DNA of 64,000 nt from Simplicispira sp. 125 (GCF_003096555.1 NZ_QEKM01000001.1:2666001-2730000), one strand, 5' to 3'. Positions 24,857 to 34,760 are shown, counted from the first letter of the stretch. Made by a program: numbers and translations. The notes: generated from the letters alone by a model not told the origin.

Positions 24857-26064
24857 GCGGCGCCCTTAGGCTGGCCCAGCCATTCGTTGGCCAGGCGCAC
24901 CCAGTAGGTAGCGCCCAGCGGGATGAGCGCATCGTTGAAATCGTAGCTGGGGTTGTGCAGCGTGCACGGCCCGCCGCCATGGCCCATGGCGCGGTGGTCG
25001 CCGTCGCCGTTGGCAATGAAGCAATAGGCCCCGGGCAGGGCTTGCAGCATGTAGGCAAAGTCTTCGGCGCCCATGGTGGGCTCCTGCGCCAGCACGTTGG
25101 CATCGCCCACGATGGAGGCCATCACCTTGCGGGCAAACGCAGCCTCCGCGGGGGCGTTGACGGTGGGCGGGTAGTTGCGCACGAATTCGAATTCGCACTG
25201 GGCGTCGTGCGCGGCGCAGGCATGCTGGGCAATCTGGCGCATGCGTTGCTCGATCAGGTCGAGCACCTCCAGAGTGAAGGTGCGCACCGTGCCTTGCAGC
25301 TCGCAGCTGTCGGGCACCACGTTGGTGGCTTCGCCTGCGTGGATCATGGTGACCGAAATCACGCCCGCATCCACGGGCTTTTTATTGCGGCTGATGATGG
25401 TCTGGAACGACTGCACCATCTGGCAGGCAATCGGCACCGGATCGATGCCCGTGTGCGGCATGGCGGCGTGGCCCCCTTTGCCCCGGATGGTGATCTTGAA
25501 TTCGTTGGACGAAGCCATCACGGGTCCGGGACTGACCGCAAACTGGCCCACCGCCATGCCTGGCCAGTTGTGCATGCCAAACACGGCCTCCATGGGAAAG
25601 CGCTCAAACAAGCCATCCTTGATCATCTCGCGCGCACCACCACCGCCTTCCTCGGCCGGCTGGAAGATCAGGTAGACCGTGCCATCGAAATCACGATGCT
25701 TTGCCAGATGCTGCGCCGCTGCGAGCAGCATGGCGGTGTGCCCGTCGTGGCCGCAGGCGTGCATCTTGCCCGGGTGCTGGCTGGCATGATCGAAGGTGTT
25801 GAACTCCTGCATGGGCAGCGCATCCATGTCGGCGCGCAGGCCGATGGCCCGGCCACACGCGCCGCCGTCGCGCCCGTGCACGATACCCACCACCCCGGTG
25901 GTTCCCATGCCGCGGTGGATGGGAATGCCCCAGTCGGCCAGGTTTTGCGCCACCAGATCGGCGGTGCGCAATTCCTCGAAGCACAGTTCGGGATGGGCGT
26001 GGATGTCGCGGCGCACCGCAGCAATGAGTGCTGCCTGGGCAGCGATGGAGTCGATGACTTTCAT
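24853..26064 (-). CDS. M20 family amidohydrolase (hippurate hydrolase type)
   Basis: 403 residues. Typical M20D features: RRDIHAHPELCFEE at the N-terminus, LRADMDALPMQEF, the metal-binding ACGHDGHTAM, the catalytic Glu pair in FQPAEEGGGGA, and VFGMHNWPG. It hydrolyses N-acyl amino acids such as hippurate, or similar amides, with a two-metal centre. It comes first in a two-gene operon with the DUF2817 protein. It follows rpoN on the same strand after 181 bases. Confidence 0.88.
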   Translation of the reverse strand: MKVIDSIAAQAALIAAVRRDIHAHPELCFEELRTADLVAQNLADWGIPIHRGMGTTGVVGIVHGRDGGACGRAIGLRADMDALPMQEFNTFDHASQHPGKMHACGHDGHTAMLLAAAQHLAKHRDFDGTVYLIFQPAEEGGGGAREMIKDGLFERFPMEAVFGMHNWPGMAVGQFAVSPGPVMASSNEFKITIRGKGGHAAMPHTGIDPVPIACQMVQSFQTIISRNKKPVDAGVISVTMIHAGEATNVVPDSCELQGTVRTFTLEVLDLIEQRMRQIAQHACAAHDAQCEFEFVRNYPPTVNAPAEAAFARKVMASIVGDANVLAQEPTMGAEDFAYMLQALPGAYCFIANGDGDHRAMGHGGGPCTLHNPSYDFNDALIPLGATYWVRLANEWLGQPKGAA

Positions 26065-26245
26065 GGACGGTAGCTCCTTCTTCGCAACAGTCTACCCATG
26101 CCGGAGAGGCTGTGGGCCAGGAGCAAACTCTGCCCAGCACGGCGAATGGTTATCAACCCCCAGCACGGCGACGCCACGGGCCCTTGCCATCACGCGGCAA
26201 CCGCCGGTTCGCGGTCATCGGCCCGCCAACACCGCGCACCTGCGT

Positions 26246-27814
26246 CTACAGCGCCTTGCGCAAAGTGGTTGTGGGTATCTTGAGCGCTTCGCGGTATTTG
26301 GCCACGGTGCGGCGTGCACACTCGATGCCTTGTTCCTTGAGCATGTCTGCCAACTGGTTGTCGGACAGCGGCTTGGCAGGGTTTTCGGCGGCGACGAACT
26401 GCTTGATGAGCGCGCGCACGGCCGTGCTCGACGCATTGCCGCCGGTGTCGGTGCCCAGGCCCGAGCCGAAAAAATACTTGAGCTCGTAAGTGCCCTGCGG
26501 CGTGGCCATGTATTTGGCCGTGGTCACGCGCGAGATGGTGGATTCATGCAGGCCCAGCTCGTCGGCGATATCGCGCAACACCAGCGGCCGCATGGCCAGT
26601 TCGCCATGCACGAAAAAATTTTTCTGCCGCTCGACGATGGCGCGCGAGACACGCAAGATGGTGTCAAAGCGCTGCTGGATGTTCTTGATGAACCAGCGCG
26701 CCTCCTGCAGTCGCTGCTGCAAGGCCTGGTGTCCATCCCCCCCTTTGTGGCCGCGCAGGGCTCCGGCATAGATGTCGTGCACACGCAGGCGCGGCATCAC
26801 ATCGGGGTTGAGCTGCACATTGAACTGCTGGCCACTGCGGCCCACACGGGTCACGAGCACATCGGGAATCACGATGTTGCGCTCCACATCAGCAAAGCGA
26901 CGCCCGGGGCGCGGTTCGAGCCGGGCGATCAGGGCCATGGCGGCGCGCGTGCGCTCTTCGCTGGTGCCACACAGCGCAACGAGGCGGCGCACATCACGGC
27001 GTGCCAGCAACTCCAACGGTTGCCGACAGATGCACAGCGCGTTCTGCACTGTGCTGGGATTTTCAACGCCGTCCTGGAGCAGTGCCTGGAGTTGCAGGGT
27101 GAGGCATTCCGCCAGATTGCGCGCCCCCACACCGGAGGGCTCCAGACTTTGCAGCAGCCGCAGCGCCACGGTGAAGCGGTGCACCAGCTCTTCGATCTGC
27201 TCCAGATCGCTCTCGCCTGCCAGCCCCAGGGCCAGGGATTCCAGGGAATCCTCCAGATAACCGTCGTCGTTCAACGATTCGATCAGGTATTGCAGCGCAG
27301 CCCGGTCCAGTGCCGACAGGCGCAGCGCCAGTGCCTGTCGGTGCAGAAATGCCGTGAGCGACTCATGGCCATGCGCCAAATCGGCAGCGTCGGCTTCGCT
27401 GTCGCCATCGCTGCTGCCGTTGTTGCGCGCAGGGGCGTCGCCCCCCCATTCGCCATCGTCTGCGGCCATCTCCGTGGTGCCGTCGCCGCCCCAGTCGGGT
27501 TCATCGGAGGCACCCACAGAATCCGCATCATTTCTGCCTTCAAGGCTTGATGTACTTACGCCATCAGCTCCTGAATAAATAGCAACCTCAGCCGCCGCAT
27601 CGTCCCCTTGTGCAGGTACGTCGGACTGGGCCAGACCGAACTCCTCGCGCGGCGCATCTTCCGTATTGCGTTCGAGGAAAGGGTTTTCATCGAGCATCTG
27701 CTCGATTTCCTGCGACAGCTCTTGCGTGGAAAGTTGCAGCAGGCGGATGGATTGCTGCAGCTGCGGCGTCAGTGCCAGATGCTGCGAAACGCGCAGTGAG
27801 AGACCGGGCTTCAT
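26246..27814 (-). CDS. rpoN: RNA polymerase sigma-54 factor
   Basis: 522 residues from the ATG at 27814 (MKPGLSLRVSQHLALTPQLQ), the standard N-terminus; the longer open frame runs through a repeat. The glutamine-rich activator-interacting region (1-50), the core-binding domain and the RpoN box ARRTVAKYRE (about 500-509) are all present. It directs -24/-12 promoters with AAA+ activators. The acidic linker after residue 50 is long and includes about 14 residues that seem to come from an in-frame palindromic repeat. lptB and lptA lie upstream on the same strand; hpf and ptsN, common rpoN followers, are absent. Confidence 0.95.
   Translation of the reverse strand: MKPGLSLRVSQHLALTPQLQQSIRLLQLSTQELSQEIEQMLDENPFLERNTEDAPREEFGLAQSDVPAQGDDAAAEVAIYSGADGVSTSSLEGRNDADSVGASDEPDWGGDGTTEMAADDGEWGGDAPARNNGSSDGDSEADAADLAHGHESLTAFLHRQALALRLSALDRAALQYLIESLNDDGYLEDSLESLALGLAGESDLEQIEELVHRFTVALRLLQSLEPSGVGARNLAECLTLQLQALLQDGVENPSTVQNALCICRQPLELLARRDVRRLVALCGTSEERTRAAMALIARLEPRPGRRFADVERNIVIPDVLVTRVGRSGQQFNVQLNPDVMPRLRVHDIYAGALRGHKGGDGHQALQQRLQEARWFIKNIQQRFDTILRVSRAIVERQKNFFVHGELAMRPLVLRDIADELGLHESTISRVTTAKYMATPQGTYELKYFFGSGLGTDTGGNASSTAVRALIKQFVAAENPAKPLSDNQLADMLKEQGIECARRTVAKYREALKIPTTTLRKAL
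27544..27585 (-). repeat. Degenerate short palindromic repeat inside rpoN
   Basis: On the minus strand, TTGCTATTTATTCAGGAGCTGATGG... matches the start of the copy at 48439 (TTGCTATTTAAATAATAGCTGATAG), then diverges. It codes for AIYSGADGVSTSS in the variable acidic linker of sigma-54, where an insert should be harmless. Confidence 0.45.
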
Positions 27815-27835
27815 GAGAGCACTTTCACCCGGGCC

Positions 27836-28089
27836 GGCAATGGTTTTGCCGCCGGGTCGCCCCAAGGCAAAACGCGACCCCCTTGGGGGGCAGCGACCAC
27901 ACAAAGTGAGGGAGCGTGGGGGCTATGTTTTGCCGCCGGGCCGCCCCCAAGGCAAAACGCGACCCCCTTGGGGGGCAGCGACCACACGAAGTGAGGGAGC
28001 GTGGGGGCTATGTTTTGCCGCCGGGCCGCCCCAAGGCAAAAAGCGGCCCCCTTGGGGGGCAGCGACCACACGAAGTGAGGGAGCGTGGG
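27836..28089 (-). repeat. Tandem array of three 85-bp GC-rich repeats (family A)
   Basis: Units at 27836-27920, 27921-28005 and 28006-28089, nearly identical. Each has TTTTGCCGCCGGG, then CCCAAGGCAAAA, the palindrome CCCCCTTGGGGGG, and GCGACCACACGAAGTGAGGG. A diverged single copy stands at 9009-9078. The array fills the space between lptB and rpoN and can form several strong hairpins in the message. Confidence 0.85.
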
Positions 28090-28097
28090 GGCCACAC

Positions 28098-28880
28098 TCA
28101 CATCCGGAAATGCTCGCCCAGGTACACGCGGCGCACCTCGGCGTTGTCCACGATTTCAGACGGCGTGCCCTGGGCCAGCACATTCCCGTCGCTGATGATG
28201 AAGGCGTGGTCGCAGATCCCCAGCGTTTCACGCACGTTGTGGTCGGTGATGAGCACGCCAATGCCGCGCTCCTTGAGGAAACCAATGATGCGCTGGATCT
28301 CGATCACGGCGATGGGATCAATGCCGGCAAAGGGTTCATCGAGCAGGATGAACCGTGGCTGTGTCGCCAGCGCGCGGGCGATCTCGACGCGGCGGCGCTC
28401 GCCACCCGACAGAGCCAGCGCGGGAGAATCGCGCAAATGGTCCACGCGCAGCTCCTGCAGCAACGCGGTGAGACGCTCTTCGATCACGGCTGCAGGCAGC
28501 GGTTGGCCCTGGTCATCGCGCTGCAGTTCGAGCACGGCGCGCACGTTTTCCTGCACCGTGAGCTTGCGAAAGATGGAGGCCTCTTGCGGCAGATACGACA
28601 GCCCCAGGCGCGAGCGCCGGTGGATGGGCATGTGCGCCACCGACTGGCCGTCGATGCGGATATCGCCCCCATCGCTGCGCACCAGCCCGACGATCATGTA
28701 AAACGATGTGGTCTTGCCCGCGCCATTGGGCCCCAGCAGGCCGACCACTTCGCCTTTTTGCACTTCCAGCGAAACGTCTTTGACCACCTTGCGGCTGCCA
28801 TAAGACTTGGCCAGGTGCAGCACTTCCAGGCGGCTCGTTGGCGCGGCTTGCGCGCCCGCAGGCATCGATGGGGCGCTCAC
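28098..28880 (-). CDS. lptB: LPS export ABC transporter ATP-binding protein LptB
   Basis: 260 residues: Walker [10 protein letters not shown] (50-58), signature [16 protein letters not shown], Walker [14 protein letters not shown], switch His in [11 protein letters not shown]. The [14 protein letters not shown]-loop region is typical of LptB. With LptF/G it drives lipopolysaccharide from the inner membrane to LptC and LptA. The first 16 residues (to about APTSR) are extra compared with E. coli LptB (241), so a later start is possible, but the ATG at 28880 overlaps the lptA stop as ATGA, supporting coupling. Confidence 0.93.
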   Translation of the reverse strand: MSAPSMPAGAQAAPTSRLEVLHLAKSYGSRKVVKDVSLEVQKGEVVGLLGPNGAGKTTSFYMIVGLVRSDGGDIRIDGQSVAHMPIHRRSRLGLSYLPQEASIFRKLTVQENVRAVLELQRDDQGQPLPAAVIEERLTALLQELRVDHLRDSPALALSGGERRRVEIARALATQPRFILLDEPFAGIDPIAVIEIQRIIGFLKERGIGVLITDHNVRETLGICDHAFIISDGNVLAQGTPSEIVDNAEVRRVYLGEHFRM

Positions 28881-29599
28881 TTGGCACCACCGCCAAGCGT
28901 GGTGCTGGAACGCAAGCCCGGCGCCGAAGCTGCAGCCGCTGGCGCCGCGGCCGTGTCAGGCACGACCTCCTTGGGCGACAGCACGGCCCGCACGCGGCCA
29001 CCACTGGCCGGGTTATCACCGGTTGTTTTCTGTCCGTCCACGGTGAACACATCGGTCTGGTTGTTGTAGACGATCACGGCACCCGTGATGGCGTCGTTGA
29101 CCACAGCACCCCGCAGGCGGCGCAGCTCGGCATTGCGCACAAAGCGCACCGTGTCGCTGCGCCCGTCGTACTCGATCACTTCGCCCTCGCCTTCGATGAA
29201 CTCTTCGGGAGCACCTGGCGCTCCATCGCGCCGCTGGCGGAAGAACGCCCGGCGCCCGGCGTCGGCTGTGACCACGCCGGCTTGGTACCCATCGGCATCT
29301 TGCCGCACTTCGAGGCGGGCGCCGCGCAGAACGATGCTGCCCTTGGTCATCACGACACGGCCGGTAAAGACGCTGGTTTGCTTAAGGTCGTCGTGGCGCA
29401 GCGCATCGGCCTCGATGTTCATGGGCTTGCTCCGGTCGGCCTTTTCTGCCTGCGCCCCGCCCACCCCAGCCAGCAGGGCCAGAGACGCCAGGGCAGGCAC
29501 CCAGCGGCGCAGGAGGCAGCCTGCCTGCCGCGCTTGCACGTGCCTTGCTCGCGCGCCCGGACTGCGGTCGCCCGGAGGAATCGAAGAATGAATGTCCAT
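28877..29599 (-). CDS. lptA: LPS transport periplasmic protein LptA
   Basis: 240 residues from the ATG at 29599 (MDIHSS...). A signal peptide around residues 33-52 ([21 protein letters not shown]) is preceded by a long basic stretch. The OstA-type beta-jellyroll begins at [36 protein letters not shown]; the tail (after about 215) is Ala/Pro-rich. It bridges LPS between LptC and LptD. kdsC and lptC, usual upstream partners, are not here: dsbA with a terminator stands upstream instead. A farther upstream start is open but lacks a signal-peptide-like beginning. Confidence 0.87.
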   Translation of the reverse strand: MDIHSSIPPGDRSPGARARHVQARQAGCLLRRWVPALASLALLAGVGGAQAEKADRSKPMNIEADALRHDDLKQTSVFTGRVVMTKGSIVLRGARLEVRQDADGYQAGVVTADAGRRAFFRQRRDGAPGAPEEFIEGEGEVIEYDGRSDTVRFVRNAELRRLRGAVVNDAITGAVIVYNNQTDVFTVDGQKTTGDNPASGGRVRAVLSPKEVVPDTAAAPAAAASAPGLRSSTTLGGGAK

Positions 29600-29704
29600 G
29601 CGGCTTTCCAGAGAAGCATACCCTTCCAGGGCACGCGAAATGTGCAGGGCACGAATCTTGCAAGCATTGTAGCCCTGACACTGTTGCGTCATAAACCCGG
29701 GGCG

Positions 29705-29730
29705 TAAAAAAGCCCGCCAGGGGCGGGCTT
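29705..29730 (-). terminator. Intrinsic terminator after dsbA
   Basis: Read on the minus strand: AAGCCCGCC, a 3-base loop, GGCGGGCTT, then further Ts (TTTTTT in total across the end of the stem). It lies 41 bases past the dsbA stop and before lptA, so lptA-lptB-rpoN should have its own promoter between 29600 and 29704. Confidence 0.85.
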
Positions 29731-29770
29731 GTGGCACGCAAAGGCCTGCGCACTGTGCAAGCGACGCTGT

Positions 29771-30436
29771 CTAGCCCTTGGAACCTGCGCCCTTTTGCAC
29801 CACGCCTGCAAGGTATTCCACTACCTGCAGCACGCCCGAAAGGCTGCCGGCCATGGTGCCGTCGGTGTAGAACCGCCCGGCCACACCCATGGAGGGGACA
29901 CCCTCGACGCCATAGGCCTCCTGCAACTGTGCAGCGCGGCGCACCTGGCTCGCCACGTTGAAGGAGCCATACATCTCCTTGAACTTTGCGATGTCGATGC
30001 CGGGCTGCTTGCCCATCCACTCCAGGATGGCATCTTCCTTCGCGAGGTTCACTTTCTCCACATGGATGGCACGGAACACGCGGGCGTGCAACTCACCCAC
30101 CTTGCCCATGCCTTCGAGAGCGTAGTACAGCTTTTGCTGGGCTTCAAAGCTCTTGTTGAAAGCGACAGGAACACGGCGCACGGCCAAATTTTTCGCCTGC
30201 GCAGACTTCGTCCAAGCCTCCAGGGTGGGCTCAAAGGCATTGCAATGGCCGCAGTTGTACCAAAAGAACTCGATCACCTCGACCTTGCCGGCAGGCGCAT
30301 CGGTGGCTACCGGCTTACCCAGCTTGGCGTAATCTTTACCCTCCTTGGGCTGCGCGCCCTGGGCCAGCGCAGACAGTGGCAAGGCCGAAGCCACCAGGGC
30401 CGTGGCAGTGGTCAGGGAAAACACACGTCGTTTCAT
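29771..30436 (-). CDS. dsbA: Thiol:disulfide interchange protein DsbA
   Basis: 221 residues. A signal peptide ends near ALAQG (27). The active site is CGHC (Cys62, Cys65) in FFWYNCGHCNAFEP, followed by a helical insert and the cis-Pro loop VEGVPSMGV. The protein oxidises cysteine pairs in periplasmic proteins and is reoxidised by DsbB. It follows the SPOR-protein gene by 50 bases in the same direction, and its own terminator stands downstream. Confidence 0.93.
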   Translation of the reverse strand: MKRRVFSLTTATALVASALPLSALAQGAQPKEGKDYAKLGKPVATDAPAGKVEVIEFFWYNCGHCNAFEPTLEAWTKSAQAKNLAVRRVPVAFNKSFEAQQKLYYALEGMGKVGELHARVFRAIHVEKVNLAKEDAILEWMGKQPGIDIAKFKEMYGSFNVASQVRRAAQLQEAYGVEGVPSMGVAGRFYTDGTMAGSLSGVLQVVEYLAGVVQKGAGSKG

Positions 30437-30486
30437 TCAATCACTCCTTGTTCTTGGGGTATCTGAGCAGCGGTCTGAGGCAAAGT

Positions 30487-31113
30487 TCAGCGCTGTACGC
30501 GCACCAGGGCGGCCTCAACGCCGGCCCCGGCCAATTTTTCCTTGAGCTGGTCGGCATCATCCCGCTTGACGAACGGGCCCACGCGCACCCGGAAGACATT
30601 GCGGCCGTTCTGCTCGCGCTCGCTCACACGCGCCTCCCAGCCCAGCATGGCGAGTTTGGCACGCTGCGCATCGGCATCCTGCTGGGTGCGGAAGGCACCA
30701 GCTTGCACGAAGTAGTCAAACGGGTCCACATTGCCCGCCGCCGCCGCCTTGGCAACCGCCAGGTCACCCAGTGGGTCGGCACCCGGCTTGCTCTCCGCCT
30801 TGCTGGCTGCCGCCTTGGCAGGCACCGCTGCCGCACGCGCATCGGCAGAAGCCGCAGCGTTGGGTGCAGATGCCACGGGCGCTGGCACTACGGCACGGGT
30901 TGGGTTCTTTCCGTACAGCGGAGAATTGGGGTCCCAGTTCTTGTTTTTTTGTGCTTCGGCAGCGTCCTGGTCCACGCCACGGGTACTGCCCTTGTTCAGA
31001 AAGGGCACGGGCACCTTGGTCACATAAACCGCCACGGCAAGCGCCACGCCCAAGCCCACGACCAGGCCAAGGATGAAGCCGACAATGGTGCCGCCCTGTT
31101 GTTGTTTTTTCAT
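30487..31113 (-). CDS. SPOR-domain membrane protein (FtsN-like)
   Basis: 208 residues: short cytoplasmic basic start MKKQQQGG, one TM helix (about 10-30), an Ala/Lys-rich low-complexity linker (about 75-125), and a C-terminal SPOR domain (about 130-205; FDYFVQAGAFRTQQDADAQRAKLAMLG). SPOR domains bind denuded peptidoglycan at the septum, and this layout is that of FtsN. It sits between argS and dsbA, a neighbourhood I recall for FtsN-like genes in Burkholderiales. The 14-base gap from argS indicates cotranscription. Confidence 0.85.
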   Translation of the reverse strand: MKKQQQGGTIVGFILGLVVGLGVALAVAVYVTKVPVPFLNKGSTRGVDQDAAEAQKNKNWDPNSPLYGKNPTRAVVPAPVASAPNAAASADARAAAVPAKAAASKAESKPGADPLGDLAVAKAAAAGNVDPFDYFVQAGAFRTQQDADAQRAKLAMLGWEARVSEREQNGRNVFRVRVGPFVKRDDADQLKEKLAGAGVEAALVRVQR

Positions 31114-31127
31114 AAGTCAGTTACCGC

Positions 31128-32825
31128 TCACATTCTGCGGGGGGCCGATACGCCCAACACCGCCAGCCCATTGTGCAATACCTGCGCCGTGGCTGCGACC
31201 AAGGCCAAGCGTGCCCGCTTGACGGCCTCATCGTCCACCAGGATGCGCTCGGCATCGTAATAGCTGTGGTAGCTCGCGGCCAGGTCGCGCAGGTAGAAGG
31301 TCACGTCGTGCGGCGCCTCGCCCGCGGTGGCTGCGGTGAGCATCTCGGGGTATTTGGCCAGTTGCAGCATCAGCGCCTGGGCCTGCGGGCCGTCCAGTGG
31401 CGAGAGGTCCACGCCCGCCAACGTCGCGACGTCGCCGCCCCAACCTGCCAGCACCGAGCAGATGCGCGCATGGGCGTACTGCACGTAGTACACGGGGTTG
31501 TCGTTGTTCTGGGCCACCGCCAAGTCCACATCAAAGGTGTACTCGGTGTCGGGCTTGCGGCTGAGCAGAAAGAAACGCACGGCATCCTTGCTGGTCCACT
31601 CGATCAGGTCGCGCAGCGTGACGTAGCTGCCCGCGCGCTTGCTGATCTTGACCTCTTCGCCGCCCTTGACCACGCGCACCATGGTGTGCAGCACGTAGTC
31701 GGGGTAGCCCTGCGGGATACCCACATCGGCCGCCTGCAGGCCCGCGCGCACACGGGCAATGGTGCCGTGGTGGTCGGTACCCTGGATGTTGACAACCTTG
31801 GTAAAGCCGCGCTCCCACTTGGCGATGTGGTAGGCCACATCGGGCACGAAGTAGGTGTAGGTGCCGTCCTGCTTGCGCATGACGCGGTCCTTGTCGTCGC
31901 CGTAGTCGGTGCTCTTGAGCCACAGCGCGCCGTCCTGCTCGTAGGTCTTGCCGTTGGCGACGAGCTTGTTCACCGTGGCCTCGACGCGGCCACTGGTGTA
32001 CAGGCTCGACTCGAGGTAGTACTCGTCGAATTTCAGGTTGAAGGCCTGCAAGTCCTTGTCCTGCTCGTTGCGCAGGTAGGCCACGGCAAACTGGCGAATC
32101 GACTCCACATCATCCACATCACCACTGGCGGTGAAGGTGCGGTCGTCGGCCTTGACGGTTTTCTTGGCCAGAAAGTCGGCGGCGATGTCGGCAATGTAGT
32201 CGCCGTTGTAGAACGCCTTGCTTGCGGGATTCTCTGGGTCGATAGGCCAGCAGTCATCACCGGGCTTGAAGCCTTTGGCGCGCAACTGGGTGCTGTGGGT
32301 CAGCGTCTGGATCTGCACGCCCGCGTCGTTGTAATAGAACTCGCGGTGCACCTTCCAGCCCTGGGTGGCAAACAGGTTGCAGATCGCATCGCCCAGCGCG
32401 GCCTGGCGGCCATGGCCCACATGCAGCGGGCCCGTGGGGTTGGCCGAGACGAATTCCACCAGCACCTGCTGGCCATTGCCAGCCTGATGGCCAAAACGCT
32501 CGCCAGCGGCCAGCACCTCGCGCACCACCTCTTGCTTGGCAGCGGGCTGGAGACGGATGTTCAGAAAACCCGGCCCGGCGATTTCAATGGCCTGGACCCA
32601 GCGCGCAAAAGCAGGCGTGGCTTCCAGCGCCGCCTTGAGTTGTTCGCCTAAAGCACGCGGGTTGAGTTTGAGCGGCTTGGCCAGCTGCATGGCGGCGGTG
32701 CAGGCAAAGTCACCATGGGCCGCCACCTTGGGCGACTCAAAAGCGGCCCGGGCACCGGCACCGGGAGAAAGTTGGTCCAGCTCAGCCGCCAAGGCGGCCA
32801 GCAATTCATTTTTGGCAGAAAGCAT
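31128..32825 (-). CDS. argS: Arginine-tRNA ligase
   Basis: 565 residues, normal length for ArgRS. The class I HIGH motif is HVGHG (135-139) in [19 protein letters not shown], the KMSKS equivalent is [12 protein letters not shown] (about 392), and the C-terminal DALR anticodon domain ends the protein ([17 protein letters not shown]). It charges tRNA-Arg with arginine. The start is the ATG at 32825 rather than the TTG one codon earlier; SD is weak. Confidence 0.95.
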   Translation of the reverse strand: MLSAKNELLAALAAELDQLSPGAGARAAFESPKVAAHGDFACTAAMQLAKPLKLNPRALGEQLKAALEATPAFARWVQAIEIAGPGFLNIRLQPAAKQEVVREVLAAGERFGHQAGNGQQVLVEFVSANPTGPLHVGHGRQAALGDAICNLFATQGWKVHREFYYNDAGVQIQTLTHSTQLRAKGFKPGDDCWPIDPENPASKAFYNGDYIADIAADFLAKKTVKADDRTFTASGDVDDVESIRQFAVAYLRNEQDKDLQAFNLKFDEYYLESSLYTSGRVEATVNKLVANGKTYEQDGALWLKSTDYGDDKDRVMRKQDGTYTYFVPDVAYHIAKWERGFTKVVNIQGTDHHGTIARVRAGLQAADVGIPQGYPDYVLHTMVRVVKGGEEVKISKRAGSYVTLRDLIEWTSKDAVRFFLLSRKPDTEYTFDVDLAVAQNNDNPVYYVQYAHARICSVLAGWGGDVATLAGVDLSPLDGPQAQALMLQLAKYPEMLTAATAGEAPHDVTFYLRDLAASYHSYYDAERILVDDEAVKRARLALVAATAQVLHNGLAVLGVSAPRRM

Positions 32826-32946
32826 CAACCGATTTTACGGGGCCGTGGCCGAGCCGCCACGCAGTGGGTCATCCCCGTTGTAGCGTGGCCCGTTGTGTGA
32901 TGGAATTCCGCAGGGGTTTCCCCTTCCATTTTTTACTGGAGTCACC

Positions 32947-33237
32947 ATGAAACAGCTTCTTTCCCTGGCCGCACTGGGTATGGCACTGGCATTGGGCAGC
33001 GCCCATGCCGCTGAAGAGAAAGCGCCGACCAAGCAGCAAACCAAGATGGCCACCTGCAACAAGGAAGCTACGGGCATGAAGGGCGATGAGCGCAAGGCTT
33101 TCATGAAGAACTGCCTGAGCAACAAACCCGAAGCAGCGGCAACCCAACAGACCAAAATGAAAACCTGCAACGCCGAAGCCGCAGGCAAAAAGGGTGACGA
33201 GCGCAAGGCTTTCATGAGCGAGTGCCTCAAGAAATAA
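32947..33237 (+). CDS. PsiF repeat-containing secreted protein
   Basis: 96 residues. A signal peptide ends at AHA (about 21). Two PsiF repeats follow, each beginning QQTKM and including CN.EA.G.KGDERKAFM..CL, so each carries a conserved Cys pair. E. coli PsiF is phosphate-starvation inducible; function unknown. GGAG precedes the ATG at 32947 by 5 bases. A terminator follows the stop. Confidence 0.88.
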   Translation: MKQLLSLAALGMALALGSAHAAEEKAPTKQQTKMATCNKEATGMKGDERKAFMKNCLSNKPEAAATQQTKMKTCNAEAAGKKGDERKAFMSECLKK

Positions 33238-33260
33238 GCGCTACGCTCCCCCACTACCAC

Positions 33261-33297
33261 ACCCCCGCAGGCCTGGCCTGGCGGGGGTTTTGTCTTT
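33261..33297 (+). terminator. Intrinsic terminator after the PsiF gene
   Basis: ACCCCCGC (33261-33268) pairs with GCGGGGGT (33281-33288), with inner AGGCC/GGCCT pairing, then TTTTGTCTTTTT. Confidence 0.85.
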
Positions 33298-33298
33298 T

Positions 33299-33757
33299 TC
33301 AGCCCCGGGTGCCCACACCCCGCGCCAGGAAGGCCGCCGCCAGCAACAGCAAGCCCAGCAGGTGCGTCTCGATCATGATCCAGCGGCGCGCAGCACGCAC
33401 TTCGTCCTCGGGCGGCAAGGCCCCCGTGGCCTCTAGCGTGCGGCGCCAGCGCCTAAACGACAGCGTGGGCCGCAGCGACATCAGCCACATGGCGGCAAAC
33501 AGCCCCAGCTTGGCATGCAACAGCGGCTGGCTCCAGTACCAGCCCACGCCTTTCATGCCCCACCAGGTGCGCGCCAGGCCTGCCAGCAAAACGCAGGCGG
33601 CCGCCACCATATAGATCAGGTCCAACCGCACCAGGCGGTGCACCACGGCGGGGTTCATCCATTCCATGCGGCACAGCGCTGCTTCGCTGGCCATGAAGAC
33701 CACCATGGTCATGATGGCCACCAGATGGAAAAAAGCGAGCAAGGCTTCCAGGGTCAT
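33299..33757 (-). CDS. DUF2214 family membrane protein
   Basis: 152 residues with four hydrophobic helices: about 2-24, 46-62, 78-95 and 128-146. MTLEALLAFFHLVAIMTMVV at the start and WWGMKGVGWYW in the loop after helix 2 are typical of DUF2214, an uncharacterised inner-membrane family; conserved His residues (11, 81, 132) in helices could bind heme or metal, as in related CopD-like proteins (inference). Its ATG overlaps the LysR gene stop, so they share a message. Confidence 0.75.
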   Translation of the reverse strand: MTLEALLAFFHLVAIMTMVVFMASEAALCRMEWMNPAVVHRLVRLDLIYMVAAACVLLAGLARTWWGMKGVGWYWSQPLLHAKLGLFAAMWLMSLRPTLSFRRWRRTLEATGALPPEDEVRAARRWIMIETHLLGLLLLAAAFLARGVGTRG

Positions 33758-34686
33758 GCGGGGGCTCCGGTTTTCCAGAATTGGGGTTGTTCGTAGTGGT
33801 GCTTGAGGTGGTCGATCCACAGCCGCACGCGCAGTGGCAGGTGCTTGCGCTGTGGAAACAGCACAAAAATACCGTTGGGCGGCGCGGCATAGTCTTCCAG
33901 TACGGCCACCAGTTGGCCAGAGGCAACTTCGCTCTCGACCTCCCAGGTGCTGCGCCAGGCAATGCCATGGCCTGCCAGGCACCAGTCGTACAGCACCTGG
34001 CCGTCCGAGCAGTCCAGCGGCCCGCCCGGCTTGAGGTGTACCACCTCACTGCTGCCATCTTCGCCCGGCATGCGAAAGGCCCAACCGCGCGTTTGCGAGG
34101 CTTCACTCGACAACGTGAGGCAGTCGTGCTGGGCCAGTTCGGTGGGGTGCTGGGGCGTACCACGGCGCTCCAGATAGCCCGGCGTGGCGACGCACAGGCG
34201 CCGGTTATCGGCGATGCGCACGCTCACCAGCGAGGAGTCGGGCAGGTCGCCCACGCGCACGGCGCAGTCAAAGCCCTCGCCCGCCAGGTCGACCACGCGG
34301 TCGCTGAGGTTCAGCGAGATGGTGACATCCGGGTGCAGCGCCCGAAAGCGCGGTACGAGCGGCGCCACATGGCGGCGGCCAAAGCCGGCCGGCGCGGTGA
34401 CACGCAAATGTCCGCTGGCCTTGACGCCACCGGCCGACACGCTGGCCTCGGCATTGGCCACATCGGACAGCAGGCGCTGGCAGTCCTCCAAGAAAGCACT
34501 GCCCTCGTGCGTGAGGCTGATGCGCCGCGTAGTGCGCACCAGCAACTTCACGCCCAGATGCTCCTCCAGCGCATCCAGCCGACGGCCCATGATGGCCGGC
34601 GCCACGCCTTCGGCACGCGCTGCGGCCGTGAGGCTGCCGCGCGTAGCGACCGATACAAAGGACTCGAAGGCCTTGAGTTTGTCCAT
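33754..34686 (-). CDS. LysR-family transcriptional regulator
   Basis: 310 residues from the ATG at 34686 (MDKLKAFESFVSVATRGSLT); a TTG three codons earlier is less likely. The N-terminal winged HTH (1-60) has AAARAEGVAPAIMGRRLDALEEHLG, and the C-terminal domain (90-300) is the periplasmic-binding-like effector module. Coupled by a four-base overlap with the DUF2214 gene downstream. The target and inducer are unknown. An unclear promoter region with a palindromic repeat lies upstream. Confidence 0.9.
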   Translation of the reverse strand: MDKLKAFESFVSVATRGSLTAAARAEGVAPAIMGRRLDALEEHLGVKLLVRTTRRISLTHEGSAFLEDCQRLLSDVANAEASVSAGGVKASGHLRVTAPAGFGRRHVAPLVPRFRALHPDVTISLNLSDRVVDLAGEGFDCAVRVGDLPDSSLVSVRIADNRRLCVATPGYLERRGTPQHPTELAQHDCLTLSSEASQTRGWAFRMPGEDGSSEVVHLKPGGPLDCSDGQVLYDWCLAGHGIAWRSTWEVESEVASGQLVAVLEDYAAPPNGIFVLFPQRKHLPLRVRLWIDHLKHHYEQPQFWKTGAPA

Positions 34687-34760
34687 GGGCGCCAATTATG
34701 GAGACAAACCCCCAGAACGAATCATGCGCACATCATGTGCAAGGCTTAAGAGATATGGCT

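Noticed and set aside
27836..28089. CRISPR array
   Set aside because: Units are contiguous 85-bp repeats without unique spacers, and no cas genes are near.
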